DNA of 64,000 nt from Gallionellaceae bacterium (GCA_030823955.1 JAVBYO010000030.1:1-64000); one strand, 5' to 3'; shown: positions 1 through 10,349, counted from the stretch's first letter. A program made the numbers and translations. Notes: generated by a model from the letters alone, not told the origin.

Positions 1-1
1 A

Positions 2-463
2 CAAATCGACGCGATTCCCTACCAACCCATCTACACTGTGTACCTGCAATATCCCGCCCATGTCACGCTGCCGCAATCCATGCTTGGCTTCGACCGCTGC
101 ATTGCGCAGTGGCTGTTCGACAAAGGCCGCATCGCGGGGCAGCACGGGCTCATTGCCGTGGTCATCAGCGCCGAGGGTGTGCATCAGGAACTCGAACACG
201 CGCAATTGGCGCAAAAAGTGGCGCAGGAACTGCGCGAACAACTCGACATTGCAGAAACCCCGCTGTGGCACAAGGTTATCGCCGAAAAACGCGCCACCTT
301 CTCCTGCACCGTGAACCTGAACCGCCCCGCCTGCACCACCCCACTTGCCAACCTATTGCTGGCAGGCGACTTTACCGCAGGCGATTATCCGGCAACGCTG
401 GAGGGTGCAGTGATGAGCGGGATCTCAGCTGCCAAGCAGATCATCAACTGCCCCCCGAAATAG
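2..463 (+). CDS. hpnE: Hydroxysqualene dehydroxylase HpnE, C-terminal fragment
   Basis: The reading frame is open from the window edge, so the N-terminal FAD-binding part lies outside; about 153 residues remain. The stretch 'PIYTVYLQYP' followed by a 'LLLAGDFTAGDYPATLEGA' end is typical of squalene-associated FAD-dependent amine-oxidase-like desaturases. In this family the last conserved block carries the FAD-contacting Gly-Asp and an 'ATLEGAVMSG' helix. Family role: conversion of hydroxysqualene to squalene in hopanoid synthesis. An internal GTG at 38 is not the true start because homologous coding sequence continues upstream of it. Other members of the phytoene desaturase/amine oxidase superfamily remain possible. 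Confidence 0.72.
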   Translation, partial: QIDAIPYQPIYTVYLQYPAHVTLPQSMLGFDRCIAQWLFDKGRIAGQHGLIAVVISAEGVHQELEHAQLAQKVAQELREQLDIAETPLWHKVIAEKRATFSCTVNLNRPACTTPLANLLLAGDFTAGDYPATLEGAVMSGISAAKQIINCPPK

Positions 464-536
464 TACGGAGTTGAATGTTTCAGGTCTGCCCGTTCTTGTG
501 GCAAACTAGCGCCTGTTCATTTTTACCGATTCTGCC

Positions 537-1781
537 TTGCGCCCCTACGAACTTCTCATTGGTCTGCGTTATACCCGCGCCAAGCGCCGCAACCATTTCA
601 TCTCGTTCATCTCGATGATCTCGATGCTCGGCATCGCGCTGGGCGTCGCCGCGCTCATCATCGTGTTATCGGTGATGAACGGCTTCCAGAAAGAGATCCG
701 TGCACGCATCCTCGGCATCACCCCCCATTTGCAGGTCAGCGAGGCGAACGGGCAGTTGGCAGCCTGGCCGTCGGTGCTGGATATCGTCAGCGGCCATCCC
801 GATGTGCAAGCAGCCTCCCCTTATGTCAACGGCCAGGGCATGTTGTCGCAGGGGGATAGCGTCGAAGGCGTGATGGTGCGCGGCATCCTGCCGGAAGGCG
901 AATATAAACTCACCGGCATCGCCGACAAGATGAAAGCCGGAAAACTCGCGGAACTGCGCGCCGGGGAGTTCGGCATCGTATTGGGCAGCGACTTGGCCAA
1001 TACACTGGCGGCACGGGTCGGCGACGACATCCTGCTCATCACCCCGCAGGGGCAGATCACGCCTGCCGGTATGATCCCGCGTCTCAAACAGTTCCATGTG
1101 GTGGGCATCTTCGAGATCGGCATGTCACCCTACGATAACGCGCTGGCCCTGATCCACCTGCAAGATGCCCAGAAGCTCTACCGTATGGGTGATGCCGTGA
1201 GCGGTATCAGTGCGCGCCTGAACGATCTCGATCAGGCACCGCGTATCGCGCTGGATCTGGAAAGCCGCTTGCCCAACAACCTCTACGCCACCGACTGGAC
1301 GCGCCAGAATGCCAACTATTTCCGTGCCGTGCAGATGGAAAAGAAGATGATGTTCATCATCCTTTCGCTCATCGTCGCGGTCGCCGCGTTCAACATCGTT
1401 TCGACGCTGGTGATGGCGGTCACCGACAAACAGGCAGACATCGCCATCCTGCGCACACTGGGTGCCTCCCCCGCCAGCATCATGAAGATATTCATGGTGC
1501 AAGGTGTGTTGATCGGTTTGGTCGGCGCGATCATCGGTGTGGTCAGCGGTATCCTCATCGCGCTCAACATCGGCAGCATCGTGCCTTTCATCGAACACCT
1601 GTTCGGCGTGCAGTTCCTGGCCAAAGATGTCTATTTCATCACCGACCTGCCTTCCGACCTGCAACAGGGCGACGTATGGGTCGTTGCTGCCTTCTCGTTT
1701 GCGATCAGCCTACTCGCCACCTTGTACCCGAGCTGGCGTGCCTCCAGAACCCAACCGGCGGAGGCATTGCGTTATGAGTGA
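537..1781 (+). CDS. lolC: Lipoprotein-releasing ABC transporter permease (LolC/LolE family)
   Basis: A 414-residue inner-membrane protein. The N-terminus '[18 protein letters not shown]' and first membrane segment '[19 protein letters not shown]' are the LolC/E signature. A large periplasmic domain of about 200 residues follows, then three C-terminal membrane segments near residues 268-300, 320-350 and 380-400. The family passes outer-membrane lipoproteins from the inner membrane to LolA. The start is a TTG at 537, chosen because homology begins there; no clear Shine-Dalgarno is seen. The stop overlaps the lolD start by 8 bases, so the pair is translationally coupled. No second permease gene is present, so one protein may serve both LolC and LolE roles. 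Confidence 0.9.
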   Translation: MRPYELLIGLRYTRAKRRNHFISFISMISMLGIALGVAALIIVLSVMNGFQKEIRARILGITPHLQVSEANGQLAAWPSVLDIVSGHPDVQAASPYVNGQGMLSQGDSVEGVMVRGILPEGEYKLTGIADKMKAGKLAELRAGEFGIVLGSDLANTLAARVGDDILLITPQGQITPAGMIPRLKQFHVVGIFEIGMSPYDNALALIHLQDAQKLYRMGDAVSGISARLNDLDQAPRIALDLESRLPNNLYATDWTRQNANYFRAVQMEKKMMFIILSLIVAVAAFNIVSTLVMAVTDKQADIAILRTLGASPASIMKIFMVQGVLIGLVGAIIGVVSGILIALNIGSIVPFIEHLFGVQFLAKDVYFITDLPSDLQQGDVWVVAAFSFAISLLATLYPSWRASRTQPAEALRYE

Positions 1782-2490
1782 GCATCAGGATTCAGGATTG
1801 AGGACTGGAGATTTGGAGCCAATCATTTCGTGCCGCGAGCTGCGCAAGACCTTCAGCCAGGGTGAGCTCAATGTGCCGGTACTGAACGGTGTGAATCTCG
1901 ACGTGGCGCGCGGTGAACGCCTCGCCATCATCGGCAGTTCCGGCTCCGGCAAAAGCACCCTGCTACATCTGCTGGGCGGTCTGGACAAAGCCAGCAGCGG
2001 CAGCGTGCAGATATTGGGACAGGACGTATTCGCCATGAACGAAACTCAGCGCGGCGAGCTGCGCAACCGTTCACTCGGCTTCGTGTACCAATTCCACCAC
2101 CTGCTGATGGAATTCACCGCACTGGAGAATGTGGCCATGCCCTTGCTGATCCGAGGCATGTCGCGCAAAGCAGCGGAACCCATAGCGGCGCAGATGCTGG
2201 AATGGGTCGGGCTGGCGCAGCGTATCCAGCATCTGCCCGCCGAACTTTCCGGCGGTGAGCGCCAGCGCGTCGCGGTCGCCCGCGCACTGGTCACCGAACC
2301 GGCCTGTGTGCTGGCCGACGAACCAACCGGCAACCTCGACCGCGTGAGTGCCACCGCCCTGTTCGAACTGATGCAATCACTCAACGAACGCCTGCACACC
2401 AGCTTCATCGTCGTCACCCACGACCTCGACCTCGCCAGCCGCATGCAGCGACAATTAAAATTAGTTGATGGAACCTTGCATCCGATTTAA
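1774..2490 (+). CDS. lolD: Lipoprotein-releasing ABC transporter ATPase LolD
   Basis: A 238-residue ABC ATPase. Visible motifs are Walker A '[16 protein letters not shown]', the signature '[16 protein letters not shown]', Walker B '[12 protein letters not shown]' and the H-loop 'VVTHD'. 'DEPTGNLD' and '[15 protein letters not shown]' are typical of the LolD/MacB group. The open frame extends far upstream, but that part overlaps lolC in another frame; the ATG at 1774 inside the ATGAGTGA overlap gives the expected length. The first ~18 residues ('[15 protein letters not shown]') come from a repetitive CAGGATT/GAGGACT tract and are not conserved. It forms the LolCDE complex with the preceding permease. 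Confidence 0.95.
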   Translation: MSEHQDSGLRTGDLEPIISCRELRKTFSQGELNVPVLNGVNLDVARGERLAIIGSSGSGKSTLLHLLGGLDKASSGSVQILGQDVFAMNETQRGELRNRSLGFVYQFHHLLMEFTALENVAMPLLIRGMSRKAAEPIAAQMLEWVGLAQRIQHLPAELSGGERQRVAVARALVTEPACVLADEPTGNLDRVSATALFELMQSLNERLHTSFIVVTHDLDLASRMQRQLKLVDGTLHPI

Positions 2491-2500
2491 CTCCAAAATG

Positions 2501-2590
2501 TAGGTTGGGTTAGCGCAGCGTAACCCAACGTTTTTTAGTGCATCGCAGCCCGTCGTCGGGTTACGCGAAAAGCCGCTAACCCGACCTACA
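2501..2590. repeat. Palindromic intergenic repeat, copy 1
   Basis: Between lolD and tex lies an imperfect inverted repeat. One arm begins TAGGTTGGGTTAGCGCAGCG and the other ends CGCTAACCCGACCTACA, separated by an AT-rich loop. A near-identical, more perfect copy lies at 28941-29025. It resembles widely dispersed REP-like extragenic palindromes. It could form a strong stem at the 3' end of the lolCD transcript. Confidence 0.8.
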
Positions 2591-2640
2591 CCAATCTCCC
2601 TTATTTTTTACCACCTTTTTTGGATACTTAATATTTTTCT

Positions 2641-4989
2641 ATGCTGCCCTCTATCGAACAACGCCTCGCCCTCGAACTCAACGCCAAAGCCGCACAAGTC
2701 GCCGCTGCCGTTACATTGCTCGACGAAGGGGCCTCCGTGCCTTTCATCGCCCGTTACCGCAAAGAAGTGACCGGTGGTCTGGACGACATCCAGTTACGTC
2801 TGCTGGAAGAGCGTCTGCGTTATCTGCGCGAACTGGAAGAGCGCCGCGCCGCCATCATTCTCTCCATCCAAGAGCAGAACAAGATGACCCCGGAATTGCT
2901 GGACGCCATCACCCATGCCGAAGACAAGACCCGGCTGGAAGACTTGTACCTGCCCTACAAACCCAAGCGCCGTACCAAGGCGCAGATCGCGCTGGAAGCC
3001 GGTCTGTTGCCCTTGGCCGATGCCCTGCTGGCTAACCCGATGCTGAATCCGGAAACGGAAGCGGCGAACTATTTCAAGCCGCCCTTCTCCACAACGAACG
3101 GCGACAACCCCGGCGTACCCGACACCAAAGCCGCGCTCGACGGCGCACGCCAGATCCTGATGGAGCGTTTTGCCGAAGATGCCGCGCTGCTGAACGAATT
3201 GCGCGTGTATGTGCAGGCGCATGGCGTATTGGAGACCAAGGTGATCGAAGGCAAAGAAGAGGCTGCCGCCAAATACGCCGACTACTTCGACTACGCCGAA
3301 CCCATCAATGCCATCCCCTCCCACCGCGCTCTCGCGGTGTTCCGTGGCAGCCGTGAAGAGCTGCTCAGCGTCACCTTGCGTCTCGATTCCGAGGCAGAAA
3401 AACCACGCTGGGATGCGCGGTTCAATCCGTGTGAAGGACGTATTGCGATCCGTTTCGGCATCAGCAACCAAGACCGTCCCGCCGACAAATGGCTGGCTGA
3501 TACCGTACGCTGGACTTGGCGCGTGAAGAGCTTCCTGCATCTGGAGACCGAACTACGCGGCGCATTGCGCGAACGTGCCGAGACCGAAGCCATCAACGTC
3601 TTCGCGCGCAACTTAAAAGACCTGCTGCTCGCCGCCCCGGCTGGCCCGCGTGCCACCATGGGGCTGGACCCCGGCATGCGCACCGGCGTGAAGGTCGCCG
3701 TGGTGGATGCCACCGGCAAGGTGGTCGATACCGCCGTGATCTATCCGCACCAGCCCAAAAATGATTGGGACGGTGCGCTGCATACCTTGTCCAAGCTGGC
3801 CGAGAAACATCAGGTCGCGCTGATCTCCATCGGCAACGGCACCGCCTCGCGCGAGACCGACAAGCTGGCGCAAGAACTCATCAAAGCCCGCCCCGATCTC
3901 AAACTCAGCAAAATCGTGGTCTCCGAAGCGGGCGCGTCGGTGTATTCCGCCTCCGAATTCGCCTCGCGCGAATTCCCCGACATGGATGTCTCCCTGCGCG
4001 GCGCCGTCTCCATCGCGCGCCGCCTGCAAGACCCGCTGGCCGAACTGGTGAAGATCGACCCCAAGGCCATCGGCGTCGGCCAGTACCAGCACGACGTGAG
4101 CCAGGTGCAATTGGCGCGTTCACTGGATGCGGTGGTGGAAGATTGCGTCAACAAGGTCGGCGTGGATGTGAACACCGCCTCGGCTCCCCTGCTCGCGCGC
4201 GTCTCCGGCCTGAGCAGCGCCGTGGCACAAAACATCGTGGCGCATCGTGATCTAAAGGGCATGTTCACCTCGCGCAAAGCCCTGCTGGAAGTGCCGCGTC
4301 TGGGTGAAAAAGCTTTTGAACAAGCCGCAGGGTTCTTGCGCATCATGGGCGGAGAAAATCCGCTGGATGCCTCTGCCGTACACCCCGAATCCTACCCTTT
4401 GGTGAAAAAGATCCTCGCCGACCTGAAGAAAGACATCAAAGAACTCATCGGCGACAGCAAGCTGCTGCAATCGCTCAATCCGGGCAAATACGCAGACGAA
4501 CAGTTCGGTGTACCAACCATCGCCGACATTTTGAAAGAGCTGGACAAGCCCGGTCGCGATCCGCGTCCTGAATTCACCACCGCCACCTTCAAGGAAGGTG
4601 TGGAAGAATTAAAAGACCTGAAGCCGGACATGATCCTGGAAGGCGTGGTCACCAACGTCGCCGCCTTCGGTGCATTCGTGGACATCGGCGTACATCAGGA
4701 CGGCCTGGTACACATCTCCGCCCTGTCCAACACCTTCGTCAAAGACCCGCACACCGTCGTCAAAGCCGGGCAAGTGGTCAAAGTCAAAGTGCTGGAAGTG
4801 GACGAAAAACGCAAACGTATCGCCCTCACCATGCGCCTGACCGACACCGCCGCCTCAAGCAACAAAGCCGCCCCGGCCCCCGACAGGCAACACGATGCCA
4901 AACGCATGGGACAACATAAACGCCAGGAGGAACGCCAGCCGGTGCAAAACAATGCGATGGCAGCGGCGTTTGCGAAGCTGAGGAGCTAA
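2641..4989 (+). CDS. tex: Transcription accessory protein Tex
   Basis: A 782-residue protein of typical Tex length. The N-terminal '[19 protein letters not shown]' block, the YqgF-like RNase H fold with '[15 protein letters not shown]' near residue 340, the HhH region with 'VGQYQHDV' and 'VNTASAPLL', and a C-terminal S1 RNA-binding domain ('[29 protein letters not shown]') near residues 660-725 are all visible in order. Tex is a conserved nucleic-acid-binding factor linked to transcription and virulence gene expression; its exact activity is not settled. The tail after the S1 domain is basic and Gln-rich. The gene is monocistronic, with an ATG start but little Shine-Dalgarno. Confidence 0.96.
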   Translation: MLPSIEQRLALELNAKAAQVAAAVTLLDEGASVPFIARYRKEVTGGLDDIQLRLLEERLRYLRELEERRAAIILSIQEQNKMTPELLDAITHAEDKTRLEDLYLPYKPKRRTKAQIALEAGLLPLADALLANPMLNPETEAANYFKPPFSTTNGDNPGVPDTKAALDGARQILMERFAEDAALLNELRVYVQAHGVLETKVIEGKEEAAAKYADYFDYAEPINAIPSHRALAVFRGSREELLSVTLRLDSEAEKPRWDARFNPCEGRIAIRFGISNQDRPADKWLADTVRWTWRVKSFLHLETELRGALRERAETEAINVFARNLKDLLLAAPAGPRATMGLDPGMRTGVKVAVVDATGKVVDTAVIYPHQPKNDWDGALHTLSKLAEKHQVALISIGNGTASRETDKLAQELIKARPDLKLSKIVVSEAGASVYSASEFASREFPDMDVSLRGAVSIARRLQDPLAELVKIDPKAIGVGQYQHDVSQVQLARSLDAVVEDCVNKVGVDVNTASAPLLARVSGLSSAVAQNIVAHRDLKGMFTSRKALLEVPRLGEKAFEQAAGFLRIMGGENPLDASAVHPESYPLVKKILADLKKDIKELIGDSKLLQSLNPGKYADEQFGVPTIADILKELDKPGRDPRPEFTTATFKEGVEELKDLKPDMILEGVVTNVAAFGAFVDIGVHQDGLVHISALSNTFVKDPHTVVKAGQVVKVKVLEVDEKRKRIALTMRLTDTAASSNKAAPAPDRQHDAKRMGQHKRQEERQPVQNNAMAAAFAKLRS

Positions 4990-5048
4990 GGACGACGCAA
5001 AGTTCAGATACCAGGCCGACCAATGAATCTGCAGCAAAGAGCCAATAC

Positions 5049-7661
5049 TTAATACACTCCCTGGCTATTAAGAAACGCCCCGTATTTACGATCCTCATCC
5101 AGAATGTGTCGTATCATCCAGCCATCCATGAATCTGAGAAAGTTTTCTTTATCGGGCAACTTCCCTTCCAGTGCCTTTTCCGTGTATTCGAGGACTTGCC
5201 GGATCAGTTCACCATGTTTTTTTCTATGCTCCTCTATACGGGGATAGCTATACAGCACCATCAGCTCCTCTTCAGAAGCAAAGTGATATCTGGTGTAATC
5301 GACCAGCGCATCAAAAACATTGGCAAGTGCGGTGCGATCTGAGTTGTTGCTCAAGTGCTCCAGAATCATGTCAGCAATCTCGAAAAGACGCTTATGATGG
5401 CCATCCATTCGGGCGATTCGAATGGAAAATGAGTCATTCCAGATATAGGTTCCAGACTGCCCCTCGCTTCTAACCAGATGAGAGGCGCGCTGCTGGTGCT
5501 TGTTCAGTATCTTCCAGCGTACTATGGGAACATCCTTGAGGAGCCCGCTGGGTACCTGGACAACCTCCGTGTCTTCCAAGACTCGCAGATTGAACAGGCT
5601 GGGGATCTCGAGAATCGCACCTTCCTCGCCAAAAAAATCTCCCTCACGAAGGGTGTCCAACACTTTGTTACCCACAACACGCTCAACTTTTCCCGTGCGC
5701 ATCAAGTTGATCACACGCGCATCGCTTCCCTGGATAAGCTCGCCGGCTTGATATCTTTTATTACTTGCCCCGCCGATGATTCGTGTAAATACTTCAACCG
5801 GGATCCCTTCGTTAAACAAATCTGTCGATTTCAGGAAGATACGCATCTTGGAAACGTGTTGCACGCTATCCAGAAGACCATTGCGGCGTATTACTTCCGA
5901 ATAAAGCCCGATGGGCAATCGCAATACATATACAAACGAAGATGCCCGATATGTGTGTCTAGATGCTCTGTTTTCCAGCATCGCATCACTGCCGATCAAC
6001 GCTCCTGCGGACAAACTGCCGAAAAGATTGTCCCGTGTACGGATCTTTTCCACCCAGCCGCTCAATAGCAATAACATCTCTTTGGGCCACTCGCCCTCTT
6101 TAAGCAATATCGCACCAGGATTGATCTCAGTGATAGAGTGATTAAGCAGCATGCGAAGGTCATGAATCGGAACGCCGGGCAGATTTGCCTCCAAGTATGA
6201 GAATGCATGGCGTCGCATCCCATCTGTCAAACCTTTTATCAAAACGTCGGCCGTACCGAAAGAGGCGCTGGACCCGATCTCCTTCTCTTCCGGAGTTAAT
6301 TCGGTAGCGCGGTGGGCAAGCAAGATGCGTGATGAAGAGTCGTAGCGAAAATCTTTTGCATCTCCGTGGATCATGCCCCCGCCTATGTCTATTTTCTTCA
6401 GATCGTAGGTCGCCAGATATGAGGTTCGAGTTCGCTCAAAAGTCTCCTGATCGAGACCCGGTATTTCTTGCTGTGTGGTCACCATCCCTTTAAGGACGCT
6501 TAGAGAGACGATATCTGCAAAGTGGGCATAAGTGCGGTATCCATCCCCCCACAGGGCACGAAACACAAAGATATTGTTTTCCACGGGGTGGGGGGAGAGT
6601 TGCGGCATCACCTCCAGCCCTTCAATGTCATTCCACTTATCCAGAACAAGATCGTGGACATCGAAGAAATTTGCAAAATGCTCTTCTTCCAGGCCGAGCA
6701 GTGCGGAAAGCTTCTTTTCAATGGAAGCGCGCACCAATGATGTCGCGAAATACCGGATGCGCCGTCCTGCCCGCATCAACAGCGTCAACCCGGCAAAATG
6801 GTCATCATGGGCATGAGTGTGGAAAATCCCATCGACCTGGTCTATGCCGATACCTAGTGCCGCCATCGTATTCGCCAGATTGGGGCCCGCATCAATGAGA
6901 TATAGCCGCCCCTGATAGGTAAGTATGCTTGACATGCTTGGACGATTGACATCCCAGCCATCTCCTTCGCCCGAGTGGATGACTGCGAAGTATTCCGGTT
7001 CGAAGCGACGGAAAGCCAGCGGATAAGCGCTCTCGTATGTATCACCGGCATTCAAATTAAGATCAACAGTGACACTCTCATCGTTATAGGAAAACTCAAA
7101 TACATTTGATTCCAAACGCCGTACATTGACCCCGCCGACAACCTCTACCTGTTCACTCCCGATAACTCTTGCATCAATAAAATCACTGGTTGGACGAATA
7201 CGTCCGAATGCGAATTTAAGTTTCAGTCGCATCAGATCTGTTGCCAGCTTCTCCGAAATCCCCGCCTGAACGATTTCTTCACGGGATACCAAACCATAGT
7301 TCCCGCGATAGATATATCTCATCTGTGAGTCGAGCTGCTCCGCGGACCCGATCAATATCGGCTTCTTCCCGGTGTTATTCGGGTGGTTCGGAATAAGCAT
7401 CCCTTGGCGGTATAGCATCTGCAATACGGGAAACTCTGCCAAATTGGCAAACTCGCTATTTTGTAGGGACACATCGGAAAGAAGAATGGCATTAGGCCCA
7501 CTCTCACAGGAAACTCCTTTGATCTCTTGGGGCAAAATCAACCCACGTTTGATCAGGTGCTTCACCGCATCTGCCGGGCACCCGCACAACACCCGCAGAT
7601 TGGCTTCTGGCACTTCGACCCATTTGATTCCGCGGGCGACATCGATTTTATGAATTTTCAT
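5049..7661 (-). CDS. Metallo-beta-lactamase fold / double cNMP-binding / haemerythrin fusion protein
   Basis: An 870-residue soluble multidomain protein. Residues 1-220 form an unrecognised N-terminal region containing 'CGCP' (26-29). Residues ~222-450 are a metallo-beta-lactamase-like domain with the metal motif H-x-H-x-D-H inside 'HTHAHDDHFAG' (H283, H285, D287, H288) and later candidate ligands H380 and H432/D434. Two cyclic-nucleotide-binding domains follow (about 495-600 and 605-710); the second carries the phosphate-cassette-like 'FGEEGAILEIPSLFNLR'. Residues ~738-866 are a bacteriohaemerythrin: HxxxE (H793/E797), HxxxH (H812/H816) and HxxxxD (H852/D857). This suggests a cAMP- and O2/NO-responsive hydrolase or sensor; the substrate is unknown. 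It is last in a minus-strand row after an adenylate cyclase and a secreted SUMF1-fold protein. Confidence 0.88.
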   Translation of the reverse strand: MKIHKIDVARGIKWVEVPEANLRVLCGCPADAVKHLIKRGLILPQEIKGVSCESGPNAILLSDVSLQNSEFANLAEFPVLQMLYRQGMLIPNHPNNTGKKPILIGSAEQLDSQMRYIYRGNYGLVSREEIVQAGISEKLATDLMRLKLKFAFGRIRPTSDFIDARVIGSEQVEVVGGVNVRRLESNVFEFSYNDESVTVDLNLNAGDTYESAYPLAFRRFEPEYFAVIHSGEGDGWDVNRPSMSSILTYQGRLYLIDAGPNLANTMAALGIGIDQVDGIFHTHAHDDHFAGLTLLMRAGRRIRYFATSLVRASIEKKLSALLGLEEEHFANFFDVHDLVLDKWNDIEGLEVMPQLSPHPVENNIFVFRALWGDGYRTYAHFADIVSLSVLKGMVTTQQEIPGLDQETFERTRTSYLATYDLKKIDIGGGMIHGDAKDFRYDSSSRILLAHRATELTPEEKEIGSSASFGTADVLIKGLTDGMRRHAFSYLEANLPGVPIHDLRMLLNHSITEINPGAILLKEGEWPKEMLLLLSGWVEKIRTRDNLFGSLSAGALIGSDAMLENRASRHTYRASSFVYVLRLPIGLYSEVIRRNGLLDSVQHVSKMRIFLKSTDLFNEGIPVEVFTRIIGGASNKRYQAGELIQGSDARVINLMRTGKVERVVGNKVLDTLREGDFFGEEGAILEIPSLFNLRVLEDTEVVQVPSGLLKDVPIVRWKILNKHQQRASHLVRSEGQSGTYIWNDSFSIRIARMDGHHKRLFEIADMILEHLSNNSDRTALANVFDALVDYTRYHFASEEELMVLYSYPRIEEHRKKHGELIRQVLEYTEKALEGKLPDKENFLRFMDGWMIRHILDEDRKYGAFLNSQGVY

Positions 7662-7736
7662 CTTTCAGCCTTGTGCTTGGAATCTATTCAAATGCCCTTG
7701 ATCAACTCGATGTCATTGCAAAAGGGGGGAGAATGC

Positions 7737-9125
7737 CTAAGGCAGCGTTCTAGCCAAGCGGAAGCCGCTGTCGTAATCGCGGTACGACTGTTCGTACTTG
7801 CGGCGGTTGTTAGCGCGCAGGTATTCCGCCGGACTGAACCATGCGCCGCCCATAAGCACGCGCCTGTACTTATCACCATCCCGGACCCATTCGCGCACAT
7901 TACCCGTCATGTCGTACAGGCCATAAGCATTGGCTTTTTTTGCCGCAACGGGGCGTGGTCTGCCGCCGCTGTTATCGTCGTACCAAGCCACTGCATCAAT
8001 GTTGTCGCTGCCGCAATATTCGGTCTTTTTGCCGCCATAACACGCGAGTGTCCATTCGGCCTCGCTCGGCAAGCGATATTGTTTGCCGGTCTTTTCGTTC
8101 AGCTTGCTCAGATATAGCTGAACATCGTTCCAACTCACCGTGTCCACCGGAAGATTGTCGCCTTTATAACGGGACGGGTTTTTGCCCATCACCGCTTGCC
8201 ATTGTTCCTGGGTCACTTCGGTTCTGCCGATCTCAAAATCTTTGTCGGGGATGGGAATCATTTCTCCGATCAGCTTGGCGGCGGCCTCTTCGCTTACCAG
8301 CATCTCCGGGGTCAGGAACATCGAGCCATGCAGGGTCAGACGAGTGTTGTCGGCGAGGTTCACCAATGCCAGCTCCAGCTTGTTGCGCCCCAGCCTCGCT
8401 TTGACTTCCGGTTTTATCGATCCGGCATGCCATTGTTGTTTGAAGAGTTTGGCCTGCTCCACAGGCAAGGGGATGATGCCTTTCAGTTCGAGTTTCACAT
8501 TCCGGGTCTTGCTGTGCAGCCGGACGGGGAATCTGCGCAGATCGGCGTTATAACGGCCCAGTTCGCTGGCGATACTTTCGCCGCCCAACACATACTCGCG
8601 CTCGTCCAGACTCTTGATACGCAGATACAGTGCCTCGATCTCCGCCTGCACCACCAGCCTGATCGCTTCGGCCTTGGCCAGATCGGCATCACGCTCGCGT
8701 GCACGCTCCATGAGCTGCTGTATTTTCCTGGTTTTGAATTGCGCAACGGTCTCAAACTCATCCTGCGGGCTGCGTTTCACTGCCTCGGCTTGGGCGGTAT
8801 AACGACGCTGGATCTGTTTGCGTGCGTTGGCGATCTCTTTCTCGGAAGAGTTGATCTTGCTGAGGATGAGGTCACTCAGCCGTTTTATCTCTTTGGCGGC
8901 TGAATCTATGCTGGAGATATCTTGCGCGCGGGGGGTAACGACAGGTTTGTGGTCGAGTTCGTCAAACACTTCGAACCTTGATACCTCTGCTTCGACTGCT
9001 TCCGCTTCTTTTGCTGTTTCAGCTTCTTTTGCTGTCTCTGTTTCAGCCGGTTCGGCGTGAACGAATGGCATCGCCCCTATCGTGCAGATGCAAAATACGA
9101 GAGTGGTTAACAGGGATCTGATCAT
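7737..9125 (-). CDS. Secreted SUMF1/formylglycine-generating-enzyme-like protein
   Basis: A 462-residue exported protein. A signal peptide (residues 1-24, ending 'FVHA') is followed by a Glu/Ala-rich linker and a helical, probably coiled-coil region (about 70-180). A C-terminal SUMF1/FGE-sulfatase fold (about 295-460) shows 'TEVTQEQWQAVMGKNPSRY', 'PVDTVSWNDV', 'YRLPSEAEW', 'YDMTGNVREW' and 'DSGFRLAR'. The catalytic Cys expected in true formylglycine-generating enzymes near 'RANNRR' is absent, so a binding or scaffold role is more likely than sulfatase activation. It sits 27 bases after the cyclase gene and 75 bases before the metallo-beta-lactamase fusion, consistent with one transcript. Why a periplasmic protein sits between two cytosolic signalling proteins is unclear. 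Confidence 0.82.
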   Translation of the reverse strand: MIRSLLTTLVFCICTIGAMPFVHAEPAETETAKEAETAKEAEAVEAEVSRFEVFDELDHKPVVTPRAQDISSIDSAAKEIKRLSDLILSKINSSEKEIANARKQIQRRYTAQAEAVKRSPQDEFETVAQFKTRKIQQLMERARERDADLAKAEAIRLVVQAEIEALYLRIKSLDEREYVLGGESIASELGRYNADLRRFPVRLHSKTRNVKLELKGIIPLPVEQAKLFKQQWHAGSIKPEVKARLGRNKLELALVNLADNTRLTLHGSMFLTPEMLVSEEAAAKLIGEMIPIPDKDFEIGRTEVTQEQWQAVMGKNPSRYKGDNLPVDTVSWNDVQLYLSKLNEKTGKQYRLPSEAEWTLACYGGKKTEYCGSDNIDAVAWYDDNSGGRPRPVAAKKANAYGLYDMTGNVREWVRDGDKYRRVLMGGAWFSPAEYLRANNRRKYEQSYRDYDSGFRLARTLP

Positions 9126-9152
9126 GGTGGTTCAACTTATATCGATTCGGCG

Positions 9153-10241
9153 TTACGCCGCCGCTGTCACCAGCAACTGCACGAACAGCTGGATCTTCAT
9201 ATTGGCATCGGGATTGGAGGAGGTGATCTCCAGTCCGGCAAGATGATGCTCTCCATCCTGCTTCAACTTGACCACCTTGGCATAGATGTCGGTGGCTTTA
9301 AAATCGACCAAGGGCAGGTCAAATTCGAGTTTCACTTCGTCGAGCACTTTCAGCGGCAATTCGGTCACGATCAACATGCCGTGATAACCGATATCGCGGA
9401 TGATCGCTTCGGTCATCTGGGGCATGACGATCTTGCTCTGGACCAGGCTGAAGATGCAAGGAAGCTTGACTTCCATTCGATGGCTGCGGCGTACTTCCTT
9501 ACGCGGCACTTCAAGGCCGAGCGAGGGAATGGCATACAGTTCGCGCAATTTGACCGGCTGTGTCTTGCCTTTGACGAACACTTCCATCGCATCACTGACC
9601 GTGACGAAATCGCGGCACAGATCGTAGGTGTGATCGCTGATCAGGACCTGTCCGCGCAGGCTGAACGCTTCGATACGCGAAGCGAGATTGACCTCGTCGC
9701 CGATCACCGTGTATTCGGAATAGAAGTTCGAGCCGAAACGGCCCGCCATCACGCTGCCGGTGTTGATGCCTATGCCCATGAACAACTCGGGCAGGCCCAA
9801 CTCACGCCCCTGATTGTTCAACTCCACCATCGCGCGCTGCATCTCGACCGCACAGGTCAATGCACGCTCGGCATCGTCCGGCTGCTCCACCGGTGCGCCG
9901 AACAGCACCATGATGGAATCACCCATGAATTTGTCCACCACGCCGTGATATTGGAAGATGATCTCGTTCATGCGCGCCAGACAGCGGTTGAGCATCTCGA
10001 TCACTGTACCGGCAGGCAGAGTGGCGGAAATGGAAGTGAAGCCGCGCAGATCGGCGAGCAGAATGGTGACATCACAACTTACAAAAGTGTGTTCAGCCTC
10101 CAACTCGCTCCCGTCCCCACAGGCGCGTTGCACGATGCTGGTCAATTCTGTTTCGGCTTCGCGGCGCAATGGCGATCCGGTTTCGCGGGCGATCAACACC
10201 TGCAGATTACGCACCGCCTCTTTGATCGAGTCGTCTTTCAT
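9153..10241 (-). CDS. Class III adenylate cyclase with C-terminal PilZ domain
   Basis: A 362-residue cytosolic protein. The cyclase catalytic domain spans about 50-235: metal Asp in 'LLADLRGFTS', the adenine-type Lys and second metal Asp in 'VDKFMGDSIMVLFGAP', and the transition-state Asn/Arg in 'VIGDEVNLASRIE'. The Lys in 'DKF' and Thr in 'YTVIGD' favour ATP over GTP, so cAMP is the predicted product. Residues ~248-355 are PilZ-like, starting with the RxxxR motif ('RRSHR'). The second motif reads 'DIGYHG', with Gly in place of the Ser of D/NxSxxG, so c-di-GMP binding may be weakened. It is the first gene of the row leading to a protein with two cNMP-binding domains. Confidence 0.9.
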   Translation of the reverse strand: MKDDSIKEAVRNLQVLIARETGSPLRREAETELTSIVQRACGDGSELEAEHTFVSCDVTILLADLRGFTSISATLPAGTVIEMLNRCLARMNEIIFQYHGVVDKFMGDSIMVLFGAPVEQPDDAERALTCAVEMQRAMVELNNQGRELGLPELFMGIGINTGSVMAGRFGSNFYSEYTVIGDEVNLASRIEAFSLRGQVLISDHTYDLCRDFVTVSDAMEVFVKGKTQPVKLRELYAIPSLGLEVPRKEVRRSHRMEVKLPCIFSLVQSKIVMPQMTEAIIRDIGYHGMLIVTELPLKVLDEVKLEFDLPLVDFKATDIYAKVVKLKQDGEHHLAGLEITSSNPDANMKIQLFVQLLVTAAA

Positions 10242-10349
10242 GTCTCTATGGATATGATTTATTATGATTCAACAGGATAGAATGCATCCCTCCCCAAGGC
10301 CGGAGTATCTTAGACATTCCCTCCCCTGTCAAACGCCGAGCCGAATCGG

